From Microcystis aeruginosa Ma_SC_T_19800800_S464 (GTDB taxonomy: Bacteria; Cyanobacteriota; Cyanobacteriia; Cyanobacteriales; Microcystaceae), in assembly GCA_007095785.1 (NCBI GenBank), contig SFBL01000001.1, forward strand, positions 1-63,726: DNA of 63,726 nt. The letters run 5' to 3'. Below the pieces are notes generated by a model. That model ran no database searches. It was not told where the DNA came from and saw only the letters and a list, made by a program, of their open reading frames with translations. Below are positions 8,470 through 21,037 of this stretch, in pieces (the first letter of the stretch is position 1; each line of letters begins with the position of its first letter). A program made the position numbers and the translations under genes.

Positions 8470-8830
8470 GATATTTTTATCAGTGGGATTGCTCAGAAAC
8501 TAACTACCGCAATCTTGACATTGACGTTAGAACCGTTGGATTCTTCTCGTTGGGTGTATCTCACATTTGCAGAAATACCAACAATCAGCAATTATCAGTG
8601 ACTTTTAAATTATTACAGATATATCAGCAGCCGTCTGTAAGCATCCCACCGAAAAACTAATGCGCTTCGGGGTTTGGGGACGGCGCTTGCGTCCCCAACG
8701 GGGGGTTTGGGGGGTAGAACCCCCCAAAAGCTTGGATTGAGTGATAAAATCGAAAGTACCGCCCGACTTTAGCAGAGAGTTTACCCTTAAAAATCCCAAC
8801 TTAGTAGATTTACAAAAATGAGATGCAGCC
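8435..8830. repeat. Region bounded by 13-bp inverted repeats
   Basis: GGCTGCATCTCAT (8435-8447) reappears inverted as ATGAGATGCAGCC (8818-8830). The 396 bp between hold no convincing gene, only a GC-rich G/C-run palindrome (about 8675-8730). No target duplication is seen. It could be a decayed MITE. Confidence 0.4.
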
Positions 8831-8867
8831 TTCTGGTTTCTGTCTGGAAGGAAGAGCCAATATTTTA

Positions 8868-9053
8868 CTAAAAACGGCGGGTTTTATCGATTCCGTAGAG
8901 GATCCCCGTCACCACGGAGGACAGAATTAATAACAAAATTAATCCTCCTGGTAAAAAGGATAATATTCCCATGCCACGCAATATATAAACTAACACGGTC
9001 ACTAATAGGAAACCCAGAAAAAGAGACTTTAAATAACTAGAATTTGAGCGCAT
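8868..9053 (-). CDS. Small two-helix membrane protein
   Basis: 61 residues with two hydrophobic segments (about 9-24 and 31-52) and a basic C-terminus. Not recognised. Its start lies 4 bp after the stop of the 281-residue membrane protein upstream, so the two are likely co-transcribed. Confidence 0.6.
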   Translation of the reverse strand: MRSNSSYLKSLFLGFLLVTVLVYILRGMGILSFLPGGLILLLILSSVVTGILYGIDKTRRF

Positions 9054-9057
9054 TTAC

Positions 9058-9903
9058 TTAGATTAACACTTCCTCTTGAGTTAAGTTTAACTTTTCGGCA
9101 ATCATTGCTAGGATTTTTTCTTCCCTTTTTCCGTTACTGATAGATTCCAGTAAACGGCTATTGAGAATAATTTTTTCTCCGTTCGATAGGGTTAAAATAA
9201 TCCGTCTGTAATTAGACCCCAAAAAGCCATTATAATCTTCTACCTTTGCCTCAACAACTACCTCTAGAAGATAATCACTTTCACTTCTAAAAATTAAATG
9301 TTGTCGCCTACGGGTTAGGGTAGCGTTGCCCTGATTAAAGACATAACTCTCCCAATAGCTGGCATCATAAAGTAACAATAGACCTAACAATAAGCATAAC
9401 ATACCCCAGAGATAATAGCGATAATTATGGTGGTGTTCTAGCAGTGCTGACAAGGTATCTAGGGGACTTTTGGCAATAATTTCCTGAGTTTGATATCTAT
9501 TCACAAAAATCTCAAATCTAGTTTTAAAATCACTAGCTGACTGGACATCCCAAAAATTCTCGATGTAGAGATGGTTATTTTTTCCGACCAATAAAACCGT
9601 GTTATTAACGGTTTTTTTCCGCTCAACACTGATAAAAACTTCTTGATAGACAGCCGTGGCTTTAATGTGAGTTAAAGAAAAATTTTCCCGACTAGAAACA
9701 GGAAAATTATACTCTTGGACATATTGACAATCTATCCTTTTTGTGCCTAACCTAATGCAGTCGAGATAAGCGCGCTGGAAATAAACCACATAGGCTAAAA
9801 ACAGCAAGGGAAACCCAGCCAGAAAAAAACCGAGAAAAGGACGGTATTTAGGAGCCTTATTCTCTAATAAGAGTGTAGTCAGCGTTTTTTGCTTAACTCG
9901 CAT
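9058..9903 (-). CDS. Uncharacterised two-TM membrane protein
   Basis: 281 residues: a cytoplasmic N-terminus, a TM helix (about 22-42, P-F-L-G-F-F-L-A-G-F-P-L-L-F-L), a soluble stretch of about 110 residues, a second TM (about 162-180, Leu-rich), then about 100 residues with beta character. Resembles other cyanobacterial membrane proteins of unknown function. Likely an operon with the 61-residue protein. Confidence 0.65.
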   Translation of the reverse strand: MRVKQKTLTTLLLENKAPKYRPFLGFFLAGFPLLFLAYVVYFQRAYLDCIRLGTKRIDCQYVQEYNFPVSSRENFSLTHIKATAVYQEVFISVERKKTVNNTVLLVGKNNHLYIENFWDVQSASDFKTRFEIFVNRYQTQEIIAKSPLDTLSALLEHHHNYRYYLWGMLCLLLGLLLLYDASYWESYVFNQGNATLTRRRQHLIFRSESDYLLEVVVEAKVEDYNGFLGSNYRRIILTLSNGEKIILNSRLLESISNGKREEKILAMIAEKLNLTQEEVLI

Positions 9904-10357
9904 AGGAAACCCTACAGGTACTTTCCCCCAATTCTACTACAGCCTTTCGGCATCCTTCTGAGGATCGATTTATTTAACCTGCCAGGGAAAATTGTAATGA
10001 TTATTCACGAAAATCTGACATCGGTCTCTAGACTGGCTCTATCTTGACCTTTTTTGTGCTGGTTTGCCACGGTAAAACCCTGTTTATCGAGTTTTTGTAA
10101 AGCTTTGACGTTTTTTGTTTATTGTTTGTATTTAAATAAAATATATAAACAAAGCTGTTTTTATAAGTTTTTATGACTTTAAAAAACTCTATAAGCTTTA
10201 AAAAATTATCAATCTAATTTTTAAGCTTTTAATCTCACTCTAGCTATAGCAGATAAAAATTGATCCTCTTTCCAAGGGGTTGGGAGATGGTCAATAATGG
10301 CGATCAAAGCACTGATAAACAAACTCACCATTCAAGCGCACATTTAGGAGAACTTCC
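9904..10357. other. Intergenic region upstream of chlL
   Basis: 454 bp, strongly AT-rich from about 10110 to 10220 (TATTTAAATAAAATATATAA-like), with no open frame of note. It must contain the chlL promoter; I could not fix a -10/-35 pair. The ribosome-binding site TAGGAGA lies just before chlL. Confidence 0.5.
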
Positions 10358-11227
10358 ATGCCTTTAACACTCGCGGTCTACGGAAAAGGTGGCATCGGTA
10401 AATCGACAACAAGCTGTAATATTTCGGCCGCTTTAGCCAAAAGAGGCAAAAAAGTCCTACAAATAGGCTGTGACCCCAAACATGATAGCACTTTCACCCT
10501 CACAGGCTTTCTTATTCCCACAATCATCGATACCCTGCAAGAAAAAGATTTTCACTACGAAGACATCTGGCCCGAAGACGTTATCTATGACGGTTACGGT
10601 GGTGTCAAATGTGTGGAAGCGGGTGGCCCCCCTGCCGGCGCCGGTTGTGGCGGTTACGTCGTCGGGGAAACGGTGAAATTATTAAAAGAATTGAACGCTT
10701 TTGATGAATTTGACGTGATTTTGTTCGATGTTTTGGGGGATGTGGTCTGTGGAGGATTTGCCGCACCCTTAAATTACGCCGATTACTGCATAATTGTCAC
10801 AGATAACGGCTTTGATGCTCTTTTTGCCGCCAATCGCATCGCCGCTTCCGTCCGGGAAAAAGCTCGCACCCACCCCCTGCGACTAGCCGGATTAATTGGT
10901 AATCGCACCTCAAAACGCGATTTAATTAATAAATATGTGGATCATGTTCCCATGCCAGTGTTAGAAGTTTTACCCTTAATTGAAGATATTCGTGTGTCCA
11001 GAGTTAAAGGTCAAACTCTCTTTGAAATGGCTGACAAGGATCCGATGTTAAGTTACGTTTGTGACTATTATCTCAACATTGCCGATCAGATTTTAGCCAA
11101 ACCAGAAGGAGTTATTCCCAAAGAATCTGCCGACCGGGAGTTATTCACTTTATTATCGGATTTCTATCTTAATGCTGATAAACCCAAAGTTAACGCCGAG
11201 GCGGAATTAGATCTAATGATGGTTTAG
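10358..11227 (+). CDS. chlL: Light-independent protochlorophyllide reductase, iron protein ChlL
   Basis: 289 residues, the NifH-like ATPase of dark-operative protochlorophyllide reductase; it passes electrons to ChlN-ChlB. P-loop G-K-G-G-I-G-K-S-T at 9-17. C97 and C131 bind the inter-subunit [4Fe-4S] cluster ([12 protein letters not shown]). Switch [10 protein letters not shown] is present. Followed by a palindromic MITE, a duplicated-domain protein and chlN; chlB is not in the window. Confidence 0.97.
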   Translation: MPLTLAVYGKGGIGKSTTSCNISAALAKRGKKVLQIGCDPKHDSTFTLTGFLIPTIIDTLQEKDFHYEDIWPEDVIYDGYGGVKCVEAGGPPAGAGCGGYVVGETVKLLKELNAFDEFDVILFDVLGDVVCGGFAAPLNYADYCIIVTDNGFDALFAANRIAASVREKARTHPLRLAGLIGNRTSKRDLINKYVDHVPMPVLEVLPLIEDIRVSRVKGQTLFEMADKDPMLSYVCDYYLNIADQILAKPEGVIPKESADRELFTLLSDFYLNADKPKVNAEAELDLMMV

Positions 11228-11235
11228 ATTATTTT

Positions 11236-11365
11236 GTAGGGTGGGTTAGGGACAGCGTAACCCATCAATAACCACCAATAAACTCTTTTTCTGGGTGGGT
11301 TACGGCGCATAATTAACTTATTAGTTAATAGCCTAACTTATCGTCGCCTAACCCACCCTGCCTAC
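11236..11365. repeat. Palindromic MITE, GGGTGGGTTA family
   Basis: 130 bp with ends GTAGGGTGGGTTAGG and CCTAACCCACCCTGCCTAC (inverted, 4-nt gap in the alignment), with internal copies (CTGGGTGGGTTACGGCGC). It separates chlL from the next gene. A shorter relative lies at 49538-49600. Confidence 0.7.
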
Positions 11366-11455
11366 GAATTTTATCGAGGACTTGATAATGATCATTTTTT
11401 CCTCTTATTGGGAATTCTAATAGGGAAAACATTATTATTTAGTCAAGGGGACAAA

Positions 11456-13637
<2,182 letters not shown>

Positions 13638-13714
13638 ATTTGTTTTCAAAAGGCTACAATCATCAGGTAAGGAATTGATTTTCCTTACCTTTTTTCAGTA
13701 TTTAGTTCACTTCA

Positions 13715-14518
13715 ATGTCCAATAACTTTTCTCACCAAAAACCCTATCATCTCAACTTTAGCAGTGAGGATTTAGGTACAGTAAAACCGACTATCACCCT
13801 ATTATCGGGGGAACCAGAACGCTCGCGCTATATTGCCGAAACTTATTTACAAAATGCACGTTTACTATCGGATTATCGCGGATTAAATAGTTATCTTGGC
13901 TATCTAGATAATTCTACCCCAATTCTTCTGGCTACCAGTGGCATGGGTGCGCCATCTTTGAGTATTGTGGTTAATGAATTAATACAGGTGGGAATTAAAA
14001 CTATTATTCGTATTGGTACTTGTGGCGCAATTCAAAATAGAATAAAAATTGGTGATATTATTATCTCCCAAGCGGCTTTATGTAGGCAAGGTGCTGCTAA
14101 TGATATTGCTCCTCCGGAATATCCCGCAGTGGCGGATCCTTTTTTGACAGTTGCTCTAGTCAAATCGGCTCAATTTTTGGGAGTAAATTATCATTTAGGT
14201 ATTACCGCTTCTGTGGATAGTTTTTATGAAGGACAGGAAAGAATCCTGTCTTCCGCTAACCCTTATCTTCAGCGTCATTTAGAGGGAATTACGGAAGAAT
14301 ATCGACGTTTAAATATTCTCAATTATGAAATGGAAGCGGGAACTTTATTGAAAATGGCAGGGGTTTATGGATTTACTGCCGCCTGTATTTGTGCTGTGAT
14401 TGCCGAAAGAAGCAAAGAGGAAGGGATTAGTTTAGAAAGCAAACAACAAGCCATCGAAAAAGCGATTCAGGTGGCAATATTGACCGTTAGCAACCTCTCC
14501 CTATCCTCAATTGATTAA
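13715..14518 (+). CDS. Nucleoside phosphorylase (uridine phosphorylase-like)
   Basis: 267 residues of the PNP/UDP phosphorylase type I fold: L-L-S-G-E-P-E-R (phosphate loop), A-T-S-G-M-G-A-P-S, I-R-I-G-T-C-G-A-I-Q near residue 108, and N-Y-E-M-E-A-G-T-L with the ribose-binding E-M-E motif. Cleaves a purine or pyrimidine nucleoside with phosphate; the substrate is not determined. Its stop overlaps the 3' end of the convergent DUF1350 gene by 4 bp. Confidence 0.85.
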   Translation: MSNNFSHQKPYHLNFSSEDLGTVKPTITLLSGEPERSRYIAETYLQNARLLSDYRGLNSYLGYLDNSTPILLATSGMGAPSLSIVVNELIQVGIKTIIRIGTCGAIQNRIKIGDIIISQAALCRQGAANDIAPPEYPAVADPFLTVALVKSAQFLGVNYHLGITASVDSFYEGQERILSSANPYLQRHLEGITEEYRRLNILNYEMEAGTLLKMAGVYGFTAACICAVIAERSKEEGISLESKQQAIEKAIQVAILTVSNLSLSSID

Positions 14519-15444
14519 TGTTCAGAAATCATTTTCATTAAGAGTTCCTCTTTTTCCTGACTTTGGGGATAACAGGAGATGAGTTGAGTGCGTAATTCCT
14601 GAATTGATTTAATCACATTATCGGCTAATTCTTGGTCGCCATTGCGCCAGCCAAGGGGTGCTAGATGGGTGCGATTGGCTAAGGGAACTAATGGTTTTAA
14701 GAGTTGTTGACTTAGTTCTTTAATAAACCAGGCTACTGTATCTTTAGCCTGTAGGTCCTTAGCAAAGGCGATAATTTCCAAGAGTCGAAATAGATTACTA
14801 TTGCTAATTAAACAACGGGTTTCCTGCACGTTTGGCTGTACATCTAAACCCAAACTCTGCACTAATTTAGCTAAGGGAGCTATGGGAATTGCACTATCTA
14901 TGCCAGCAATTACAGGAGCCAGTAAAAGCGAGGGTTGATTTTTCAGAGATACGGTATGAATATCGGTATTATTCAGCGATTTTTGGATATCTTCGGCTTG
15001 ATTTTTCCCGACACAACCACTCAAAACCTGTTCTAGTTCTGTGTTTTCCACATCACTTAAAACCTCTAAAAGGGAGATATATTTACACCCTAAACTATGG
15101 CCCATCCAAAAATAATTAGGATTACCAGCAGTGGGATCCTCTAAGTACAAACTAAGATTATCTTCATAGCCTAAAAACTTAGCTTCTTCATAAATAACCT
15201 TTCTCAATCCAATCAAATCTTTGACCATTTCTATGGAAACATTCCAATGACGAAAAGTAAACCGATAGGGAATAGCAATAATAGTATAGCCTCGTTCAAA
15301 GACTTGTTTGAGTAGATAACGATAGAACAGATTGGGAAAAGTGCCGAAGAAAGCACCACCGATAAAATAGACAACCCCAATCGGTTTAGGATTGATAGCA
15401 ACCCAGTTAAATTGCAGGGGAATAAACTTAAATTCTGCTGTCAT
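14515..15444 (-). CDS. DUF1350 family protein (alpha/beta-hydrolase-like)
   Basis: 309 residues from ATG 15444 (M-T-A-E-F-K-F); an in-frame start at 15519 would add an unrelated 25-residue leader. Alpha/beta-hydrolase-like pattern: V-V-Y-F-I-G-G-A-F-F-G, then M-G-H-S-L-G-C-K (nucleophile elbow). This matches the cyanobacterial/plant DUF1350 family as I recall it. Function unknown. Confidence 0.75.
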   Translation of the reverse strand: MTAEFKFIPLQFNWVAINPKPIGVVYFIGGAFFGTFPNLFYRYLLKQVFERGYTIIAIPYRFTFRHWNVSIEMVKDLIGLRKVIYEEAKFLGYEDNLSLYLEDPTAGNPNYFWMGHSLGCKYISLLEVLSDVENTELEQVLSGCVGKNQAEDIQKSLNNTDIHTVSLKNQPSLLLAPVIAGIDSAIPIAPLAKLVQSLGLDVQPNVQETRCLISNSNLFRLLEIIAFAKDLQAKDTVAWFIKELSQQLLKPLVPLANRTHLAPLGWRNGDQELADNVIKSIQELRTQLISCYPQSQEKEELLMKMISEH

Positions 15445-15639
15445 TGTTTTTCGGTATGTAATTGTTAATTTGGCGATTAGGGAAACAATCTTATAATGAT
15501 TAAAAATCTCGGCGGACAAAATAATTTATCGCCTTGTCTAAGTATGGTACATTAATTTACTCAAAAAAGTGTATTTTATTGCGAATATGTAATGATTTTT
15601 GACAAAAGTAAATTATCACCCCCAAAAATTCGCTTCTTC

Positions 15640-15678
15640 CTAGTCTTCTAAGCTAATCTTGACTGGATTAACTTGCCA
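15640..15678 (-). pseudogene. Relic of a glycogen phosphorylase 3' end
   Basis: Minus-strand codons read W-Q-V-N-P-V-K-I-S-L-E-D-stop, identical but for Q/K to the last 12 residues of glgP at 25296-27818. The upstream frame closes four codons earlier at a TGA. It lies in an otherwise gene-free stretch (15445-15846) where I see nothing else. Confidence 0.5.
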
Positions 15679-15846
15679 TCGGTAAAGTCAAAACCGTTAG
15701 CGACGAGACGATTATAAAGTCGCGGACAAGCTAAAGCGAGGGATTTTCCTCACGGCATCCTTAACTGCTTTTTTGCTTTGGTGGGATTAGGAGCTAATAA
15801 AGTGAGATAATAGAAAAGAATTGGTTTTAGCTTTAAGGATGGTATT

Positions 15847-16236
15847 ATGTCAGACGCAACTCGTTTAACACCGGAAGAAATTCAAAGTTATCAGGAGCTA
15901 TTTAAGGATTATCCTGAAGCTTTAGATGCTTTAGATTTAATAAATGAATCTGATGGAGATTTGATTGAGTCGGCTAATTTACTGGCGGCGGAAGCTGGAA
16001 TAGAGATTTCAAGTCGAAAAGGCGAAGACAAAGATGTTAATATTCTCGATAAATTAGCTCAGAAATGTCGTTCGGTAATCTGTGATGATGATTTTATGGA
16101 TGATTTGATGAGTGGTTTATTAACCGCAGGCGTTGCGACGTTAACAGTTAGTGGTCAAATTCCTCAAGCCGTTGCCACACCCGTTGTAATTTATTTGACT
16201 AAGAAAGGGGTTAAAATTTGGTGTCAATCTAACTGA
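15847..16236 (+). CDS. Small uncharacterised protein
   Basis: 129 residues: acidic UBA-like N-terminal half (E-E-I-Q-S-Y-Q-E-L-F-K-D-Y-P-E-A-L-D-A-L) and a hydrophobic Gly/Ala/Thr/Val-rich helix near the C-terminus (about 88-125). Convergent with the TPR-CHAT gene, stops 5 bp apart. Its position suggests a partner or effector of the CHAT protein, but only by association. Confidence 0.65.
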   Translation: MSDATRLTPEEIQSYQELFKDYPEALDALDLINESDGDLIESANLLAAEAGIEISSRKGEDKDVNILDKLAQKCRSVICDDDFMDDLMSGLLTAGVATLTVSGQIPQAVATPVVIYLTKKGVKIWCQSN

Positions 16237-16241
16237 TAGTT

Positions 16242-19200
16242 TTAATGTCCAGATGCGATAAAAGCGGCCCAGTAGTAGGGGTTTTGGAATGGATATTCTT
16301 CTGTATTGTGTAATAGTAACTGCCCTGCTATTTTTTTATAGCTTTCGGCCATTCTGGGCTTTTTATTGTCCAATTTACTGATAATTTTGTTGCTCTCAGA
16401 TGTAAATTTTTCACGATTTAAAGTTCTTAGCCAATTTTGAGCAGTTTTGAGAGCAATAGCCATAGATACTTGTTGATTTGAATCTAACAAAATTTGATAG
16501 AATTTAATCATTAAAAAAGCGGTAGAGAGGTCGTTAACTGTCCATAAACTACTCACTACGTTTTGGCTACCTGCAAATAAGAAGCCACTGGGTAAGCCGA
16601 TATATTCATCGCTAATAGATTGAATATCAATCATTCCTGTTTCGCAAGCAGAGAGGACAACTAGACGAGATTTTTTAAGGTTTAATTCAAAAATTTTGCC
16701 CAGGGTTAAGGGTTCTTGTTCGGCTAAGATTAGGGCAGATTCAAGAGGCTTATTGGGGTTAAAACTGCCATGACAGGAGAAGTGATGGCAATGATGATTT
16801 GAGTTTTTGAGTTGAGTGGTAACGGTATTTTGGGTGGCGTTATCTTTGGCGATAATTTGGTTTGGCTGGAAAAGCGTTGCAATGATATTAACTTCTAGGT
16901 CAGTAAAAATTAGGTCTTTGGTAGGGTTTTGGATGGCTAAAAGGGGAGTTAATTGATTTTGTTGGGGTTGTTGAATCCGTTGTAGTAGTTGGCAACTAGG
17001 CGCATATTGAACGGTATATTTGTTTTGTAAGACTTTATCTTCACCGATAGGGAAAGCATGAATAGGCAGAATATGTAAAAAGCGATGGGGAATGATAATT
17101 AGGCGTTGACAAGTAGAGGGGATAAGGTTAATAATTTCGGTGAGATGTAAGATTTCACTAAAGCTTTGCAGAAAATTGGGGAGCTTTTTGATCCATTCTT
17201 GTTTACTATTTTCTGAGTAGTAAAGCTGGAGATAATTATCAATAGTCTCGATAAATATTTGTAAGTCACTTTCTGAAGATTGCCAAACTTTAACCCCTTT
17301 TACCTCACTATCAAAATCCCCCCCTTTTGAAGGGGGGTTAGGGGGGATCAAACCTTCATTAGTAACAATAAACGCCATAATACTATCCCCTGCAATATAC
17401 CATTCTAAAATAGCAGTATCTTGATCAATTAAAGATTGAATCTCACTTAATTTAATGTTTTCAACCTTTTGAGTTAAGCTAAAAGTAGGATCTATGGGAG
17501 TTATTTCCCGGTCAATAAATTGCTTTAATTCTTGTTTTAAATGATTGAGGTGAGTATAGTCATTTAAGATGGGTTGCGTTTGTTGATCTGGGGTTAAAAT
17601 TACTCCCCGATTACGGGTTTGTTCTTGGATGGCTAACCGTTGTTCTTCCCCAATAATGGCACGACGGAGGCGATCTAATTCGGTAATAATAGTTTGGGGG
17701 ATATTACCTTTAGGATAGATATCTCGATCGGTTAGCAATTGGACTAGATAGCGGGTTTTGCTGCGTTCAACGTATTCTAAGGCGCGATCTGGTTGATTGA
17801 GGTTGAGATAGGATTGAACTATGCCATGATAAACATCCATTGCATCTGAGAGGATTTCTTGTTGTCGTTGGGGGTTTAAGGCTTCGAGTCGGATATTTTC
17901 TACTGCTTTGATGGCTAAGTTATAAGCTTCAGTAGCAGATTTCCAGTTATTTATTGAGAAATAAATATGCCCTAGCTTGGTATTCACTTGGTAGCATTTG
18001 CGGGGAAATGCTTGAAGAGTAAAAATTCTTAGTGCATATTGATAAGCAACTATCGCTCGCTCAACATTCTCCAAATCGTCAGTCAACTGAGAATAAATGT
18101 CTCCAAGTGTTTCTTGTATATTTGCCCACTCATAAACTAAATTTTTAGGCGTATATATTCGTAATGCTTGATAAGAATACTCTAATGCTTGATTTAGATC
18201 GTCTAGTTTATCACCTTGTATTCTATCTAAATATACTAAGGCTAAACCTTCTTGAGTTGCAGCCCATTGATAAGGATAGTTTTCATAAGTAAATATTTGT
18301 GCAGCACTTTCATAAGCTTTGCGTGCTTTTTCAATATTTTTAGACTGCCTCTTATTGATATTATTTTGATAAATGCTACCTAAATTATATTGAGCTTCAG
18401 CATATTCATAGGGATAATGGTCAATTGTTAAGATTTCAAGAGCATTTTGACAACATACAAGAGCATAATCCAAATTTTTGTAAAAATCTCCTTTAATTCT
18501 AATTAAATATGTCCCAGACAAATTGAGTTGAGTTATTCCCCACTCATAAGGATGATTGTTTCGGTTGAATATTTGTAATGCGTTATTCAAACATTCAATA
18601 CTTTTTTCTATATTATCTGCTCGGTCATCTTTAAACCGTTCTTTGTAAACACTAGAAATGTTAATCTGTGTCGAAGCCCATTCATTAGGAAAGCTAGTAT
18701 TATTATAGACTTTTAAAGCTTGTTGGTAGTAGATAAGAGCTTGTTCTAAATTCTCTGCTTTATTGCCTTTTATCCTCTTAATATAAGAGTTGCCAAGATT
18801 ATACTGTAAAACAGCCCAGTTTTTAGGACAGTTCTCAAATTTAAAAATATTTTCTGCTATCTTATAAGCAAGAATAGCAAGTTCTTGATTGCTTTCTTTA
18901 TTTCCTTTCTCAAACTGGTTTAGTAAAACACCAAAATTCAAAATGACTAAAGCAATATCTTGGGCATCTGTCTGACCAACTTTGAAAAACTCATGATTAG
19001 CCCAAATTTCTAAGCGATGACCTAAATATCTATAATTTAATCTTGAGATATTTCTTTCTAACAGAGGATAAATATACTGAGGATCTGGATTCTCCTTAAC
19101 TCTGTGTAAAACTTCCATTAAGAAATCATGGTCACTAATATCCAAATAATCTGGTACATGAGTTGAAGATAAAGCATCATCCGATTTTGATACGAAATCA

Positions 19201-20352
19201 CTAAAACCTGCACGTTTAACTAGGTCTTGACTTAATAATTGGTCTGAGGTGAACTGTAACCAATTACTTTCAAATTCTCTACCATAAAATTGCAATAAAT
19301 TAGCTATATTTTTCATCATTTCAATTAAATGAATATCAATTAATTCCACATGAGATTCCAGAATACTATCTTCTTCTCCTTGAGGACAGATTAATAAGGA
19401 TTGGATTAAATCAAAGTATGCTTGTTGGAATTGTTGATCTTTGTCAAAATTTTGCGTTTGAATATTACCATAATAAATTTTGACTAAATTATTTTGAATA
19501 TCATTCCATTTTTGAGGAAAATTCTCACGAGTATAAATTGTTAAGGCGTTTTGATAACAAGTAAATGCCATTTGTAAACTTTCTAATATATCACCTCTAA
19601 TTCTCTTACAATAAGCATTTCCTAGATTATTTTGTGTCCTTGCCCAATCTTCAGGAAAAGCTTCACGGGTATAGACTTCTAGCGACTGGTTATAAGCCAT
19701 AAGCCGTAATAGCTAACTCTATATTATCTGGCCTTTCTCCTCTGATACGATATAGATAAGCATTCCCCAGATTATTTTGTGTCCCAGCCCAAGCTTCAGG
19801 AAAAGCATCACGGGTATATACCTGTAATAGGATATGATAACCTATAATAGAGATGTCCAGATTATTAGCCCGACTTCCCAAGGGAAAATCTCGAATTTTA
19901 TTACATAAATTTCCAATCACCCCAGCAATACCTGCCACTTCTTCTACCTTCCCTTGAGAAAACTTATTTCTCGCCCATTGTTGCAACAGTTGGGCAAAGG
20001 TATCATCTAACAGATGTTGACGGCGTTGTAGGATAGGATAAACCTGCGTAGGATCGCCATTACTCTCATATTCTGCTTGTAATACTTCAAATAAAAACTC
20101 CTGATATTCCTCTATAGTTCCCGCTTGAGGGTTGAGATATTGCCCCAACTGTTGCGCTATATCCCGTAACCAAGCAGCAGGATTATTATTTCCTTGTTGT
20201 TCTAACCCTGTTGCATAGTTTTCCATCTCCTGCAAAAATTCGGGATCAATCAATTCCTGATTAGCTTGCAAGATATTGGGTTCCTCACCATCAGCACAAG
20301 TGAGCAACTGTTCAATTAAATTAACATAAGCTTGGGCGCGTTGTTCATTCAT
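16242..20352 (-). pseudogene. Giant TPR-CHAT protein, split by a 7-bp tandem duplication
   Basis: Start chosen at ATG 20352 (M-N-E-Q-R-A-Q-A-Y), because all local copies of this module start there. The frame runs to about 19690 and shifts. A downstream frame starting inside the overlap (M-A-Y-N-Q-S-L) reaches 16242. The shift is exactly a tandem ATAAGCC-ATAAGCC (19692-19705); removing one copy restores A-I-T-A-Y-N-Q-S-L and a 1367-residue protein. Order: N-terminal module, about a dozen TPR-like repeats (Y-x-x-A-L-x-I-Y/F...W-A-x-x-Q-x-N-L-G), then a C-terminal CHAT protease with F-S-C-H-G-S-F (His) and S-A-C-E-T-G-M (Cys). An I-P-P-N-P-P-S-K-G-G repeat insertion lies before the CHAT core. 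As read, translation gives two fragments; phase variation is possible. Confidence 0.8.
17322..17356. repeat. In-frame G/C-run palindromic repeat in the CHAT gene
   Basis: CCCCCCCTTTTGAAGGGGGG followed by TTAGGGGGGATC encodes I-P-P-N-P-P-S-K-G-G-D on the minus strand. Related repeats lie in intergenic DNA at 40020-40082 and 49617-49653. Here the repeat is inside coding sequence without breaking the frame. Confidence 0.75.
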
Positions 20353-20520
20353 TGTCTGTACTGTGATTGATGTGATTGTGTGATAGACTGTGATTTTTTT
20401 TTCGAGAGAATCACCATATAATATAATTGGATACAATAAATATTCGTGATTGTCAAGGGGGATCGCTGCCAAATTTGTTTGATATATTGCAAGGTTCTGC
20501 CTTAGAACATATCAAACAAA

Positions 20521-20835
20521 TTACTTTTCTGCACAAATAACTGTCATTACAGCAACTTCTTTATCCAATTGATCTCCTATTTCATCTTCAACAACGTCCA
20601 GATCGTAATCCATTTGTAATCCTAGCCAAAATCGCGGTGACATATCAAAATAACGAGCTAACCGAAGATCTATATCCGCTGTGATAGGCCGCTTTCCATG
20701 AACGATTTCGTTAATACATTGTTCGGGAACTCCAAGAGCCAGAGCTATTTGATTCTGACTAAGGTTCATTGGCTTTATAAATTCCTCTAAAAGAACCTCA
20801 CCGGGATGAATTGGCATTAGTTTATCTTCATTCAT
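20521..20835 (-). CDS. higA: HigA-family antitoxin
   Basis: 104 residues with the HigA signature M-P-I-H-P-G-E-V-L-L-E-E-F and an XRE helix-turn-helix (L-S-Q-N-Q-I-A-L-A-L-G-V...I-N-E-I-V-H-G-K-R-P-I-T), then R-F-W-L-G-L-Q-M-D-Y-D-L. Start 20835 has GAGGT 6 nt upstream. The toxin gene upstream is truncated, so this is an orphan antitoxin that may still repress its promoter. Confidence 0.88.
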   Translation of the reverse strand: MNEDKLMPIHPGEVLLEEFIKPMNLSQNQIALALGVPEQCINEIVHGKRPITADIDLRLARYFDMSPRFWLGLQMDYDLDVVEDEIGDQLDKEVAVMTVICAEK

Positions 20836-20844
20836 TATTTTACC

Positions 20845-20966
20845 TCAATGATAATCAACGATTTCTACGTCTAGAGCATCACCGTCTTGCCAGACAAAGC
20901 AAATTCGCCATTGATCGTTAACCCGAATGCTATATTGACCTTCCCTATCACTAACCAGACGTTCCC
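20845..20966 (-). pseudogene. higB: HigB toxin remnant
   Basis: Codons upstream of higA read G-Q-Y-S-I-R-V-N-D-Q-W-R-I-C-F-V-W, then D-G-D-A-L-D-V-E-I-V-D-Y-H-stop, the C-terminal half of HigB. The frame is closed upstream by a TGA at about 20968 and the N-terminal half is absent. Confidence 0.75.
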
Positions 20967-21037
20967 TTCAGGTTCTACCTGAATAATACTTTTGGTTCAT
21001 GTGTCCTCTTTATTCGCGATCGCTACTAATCCGGCGA

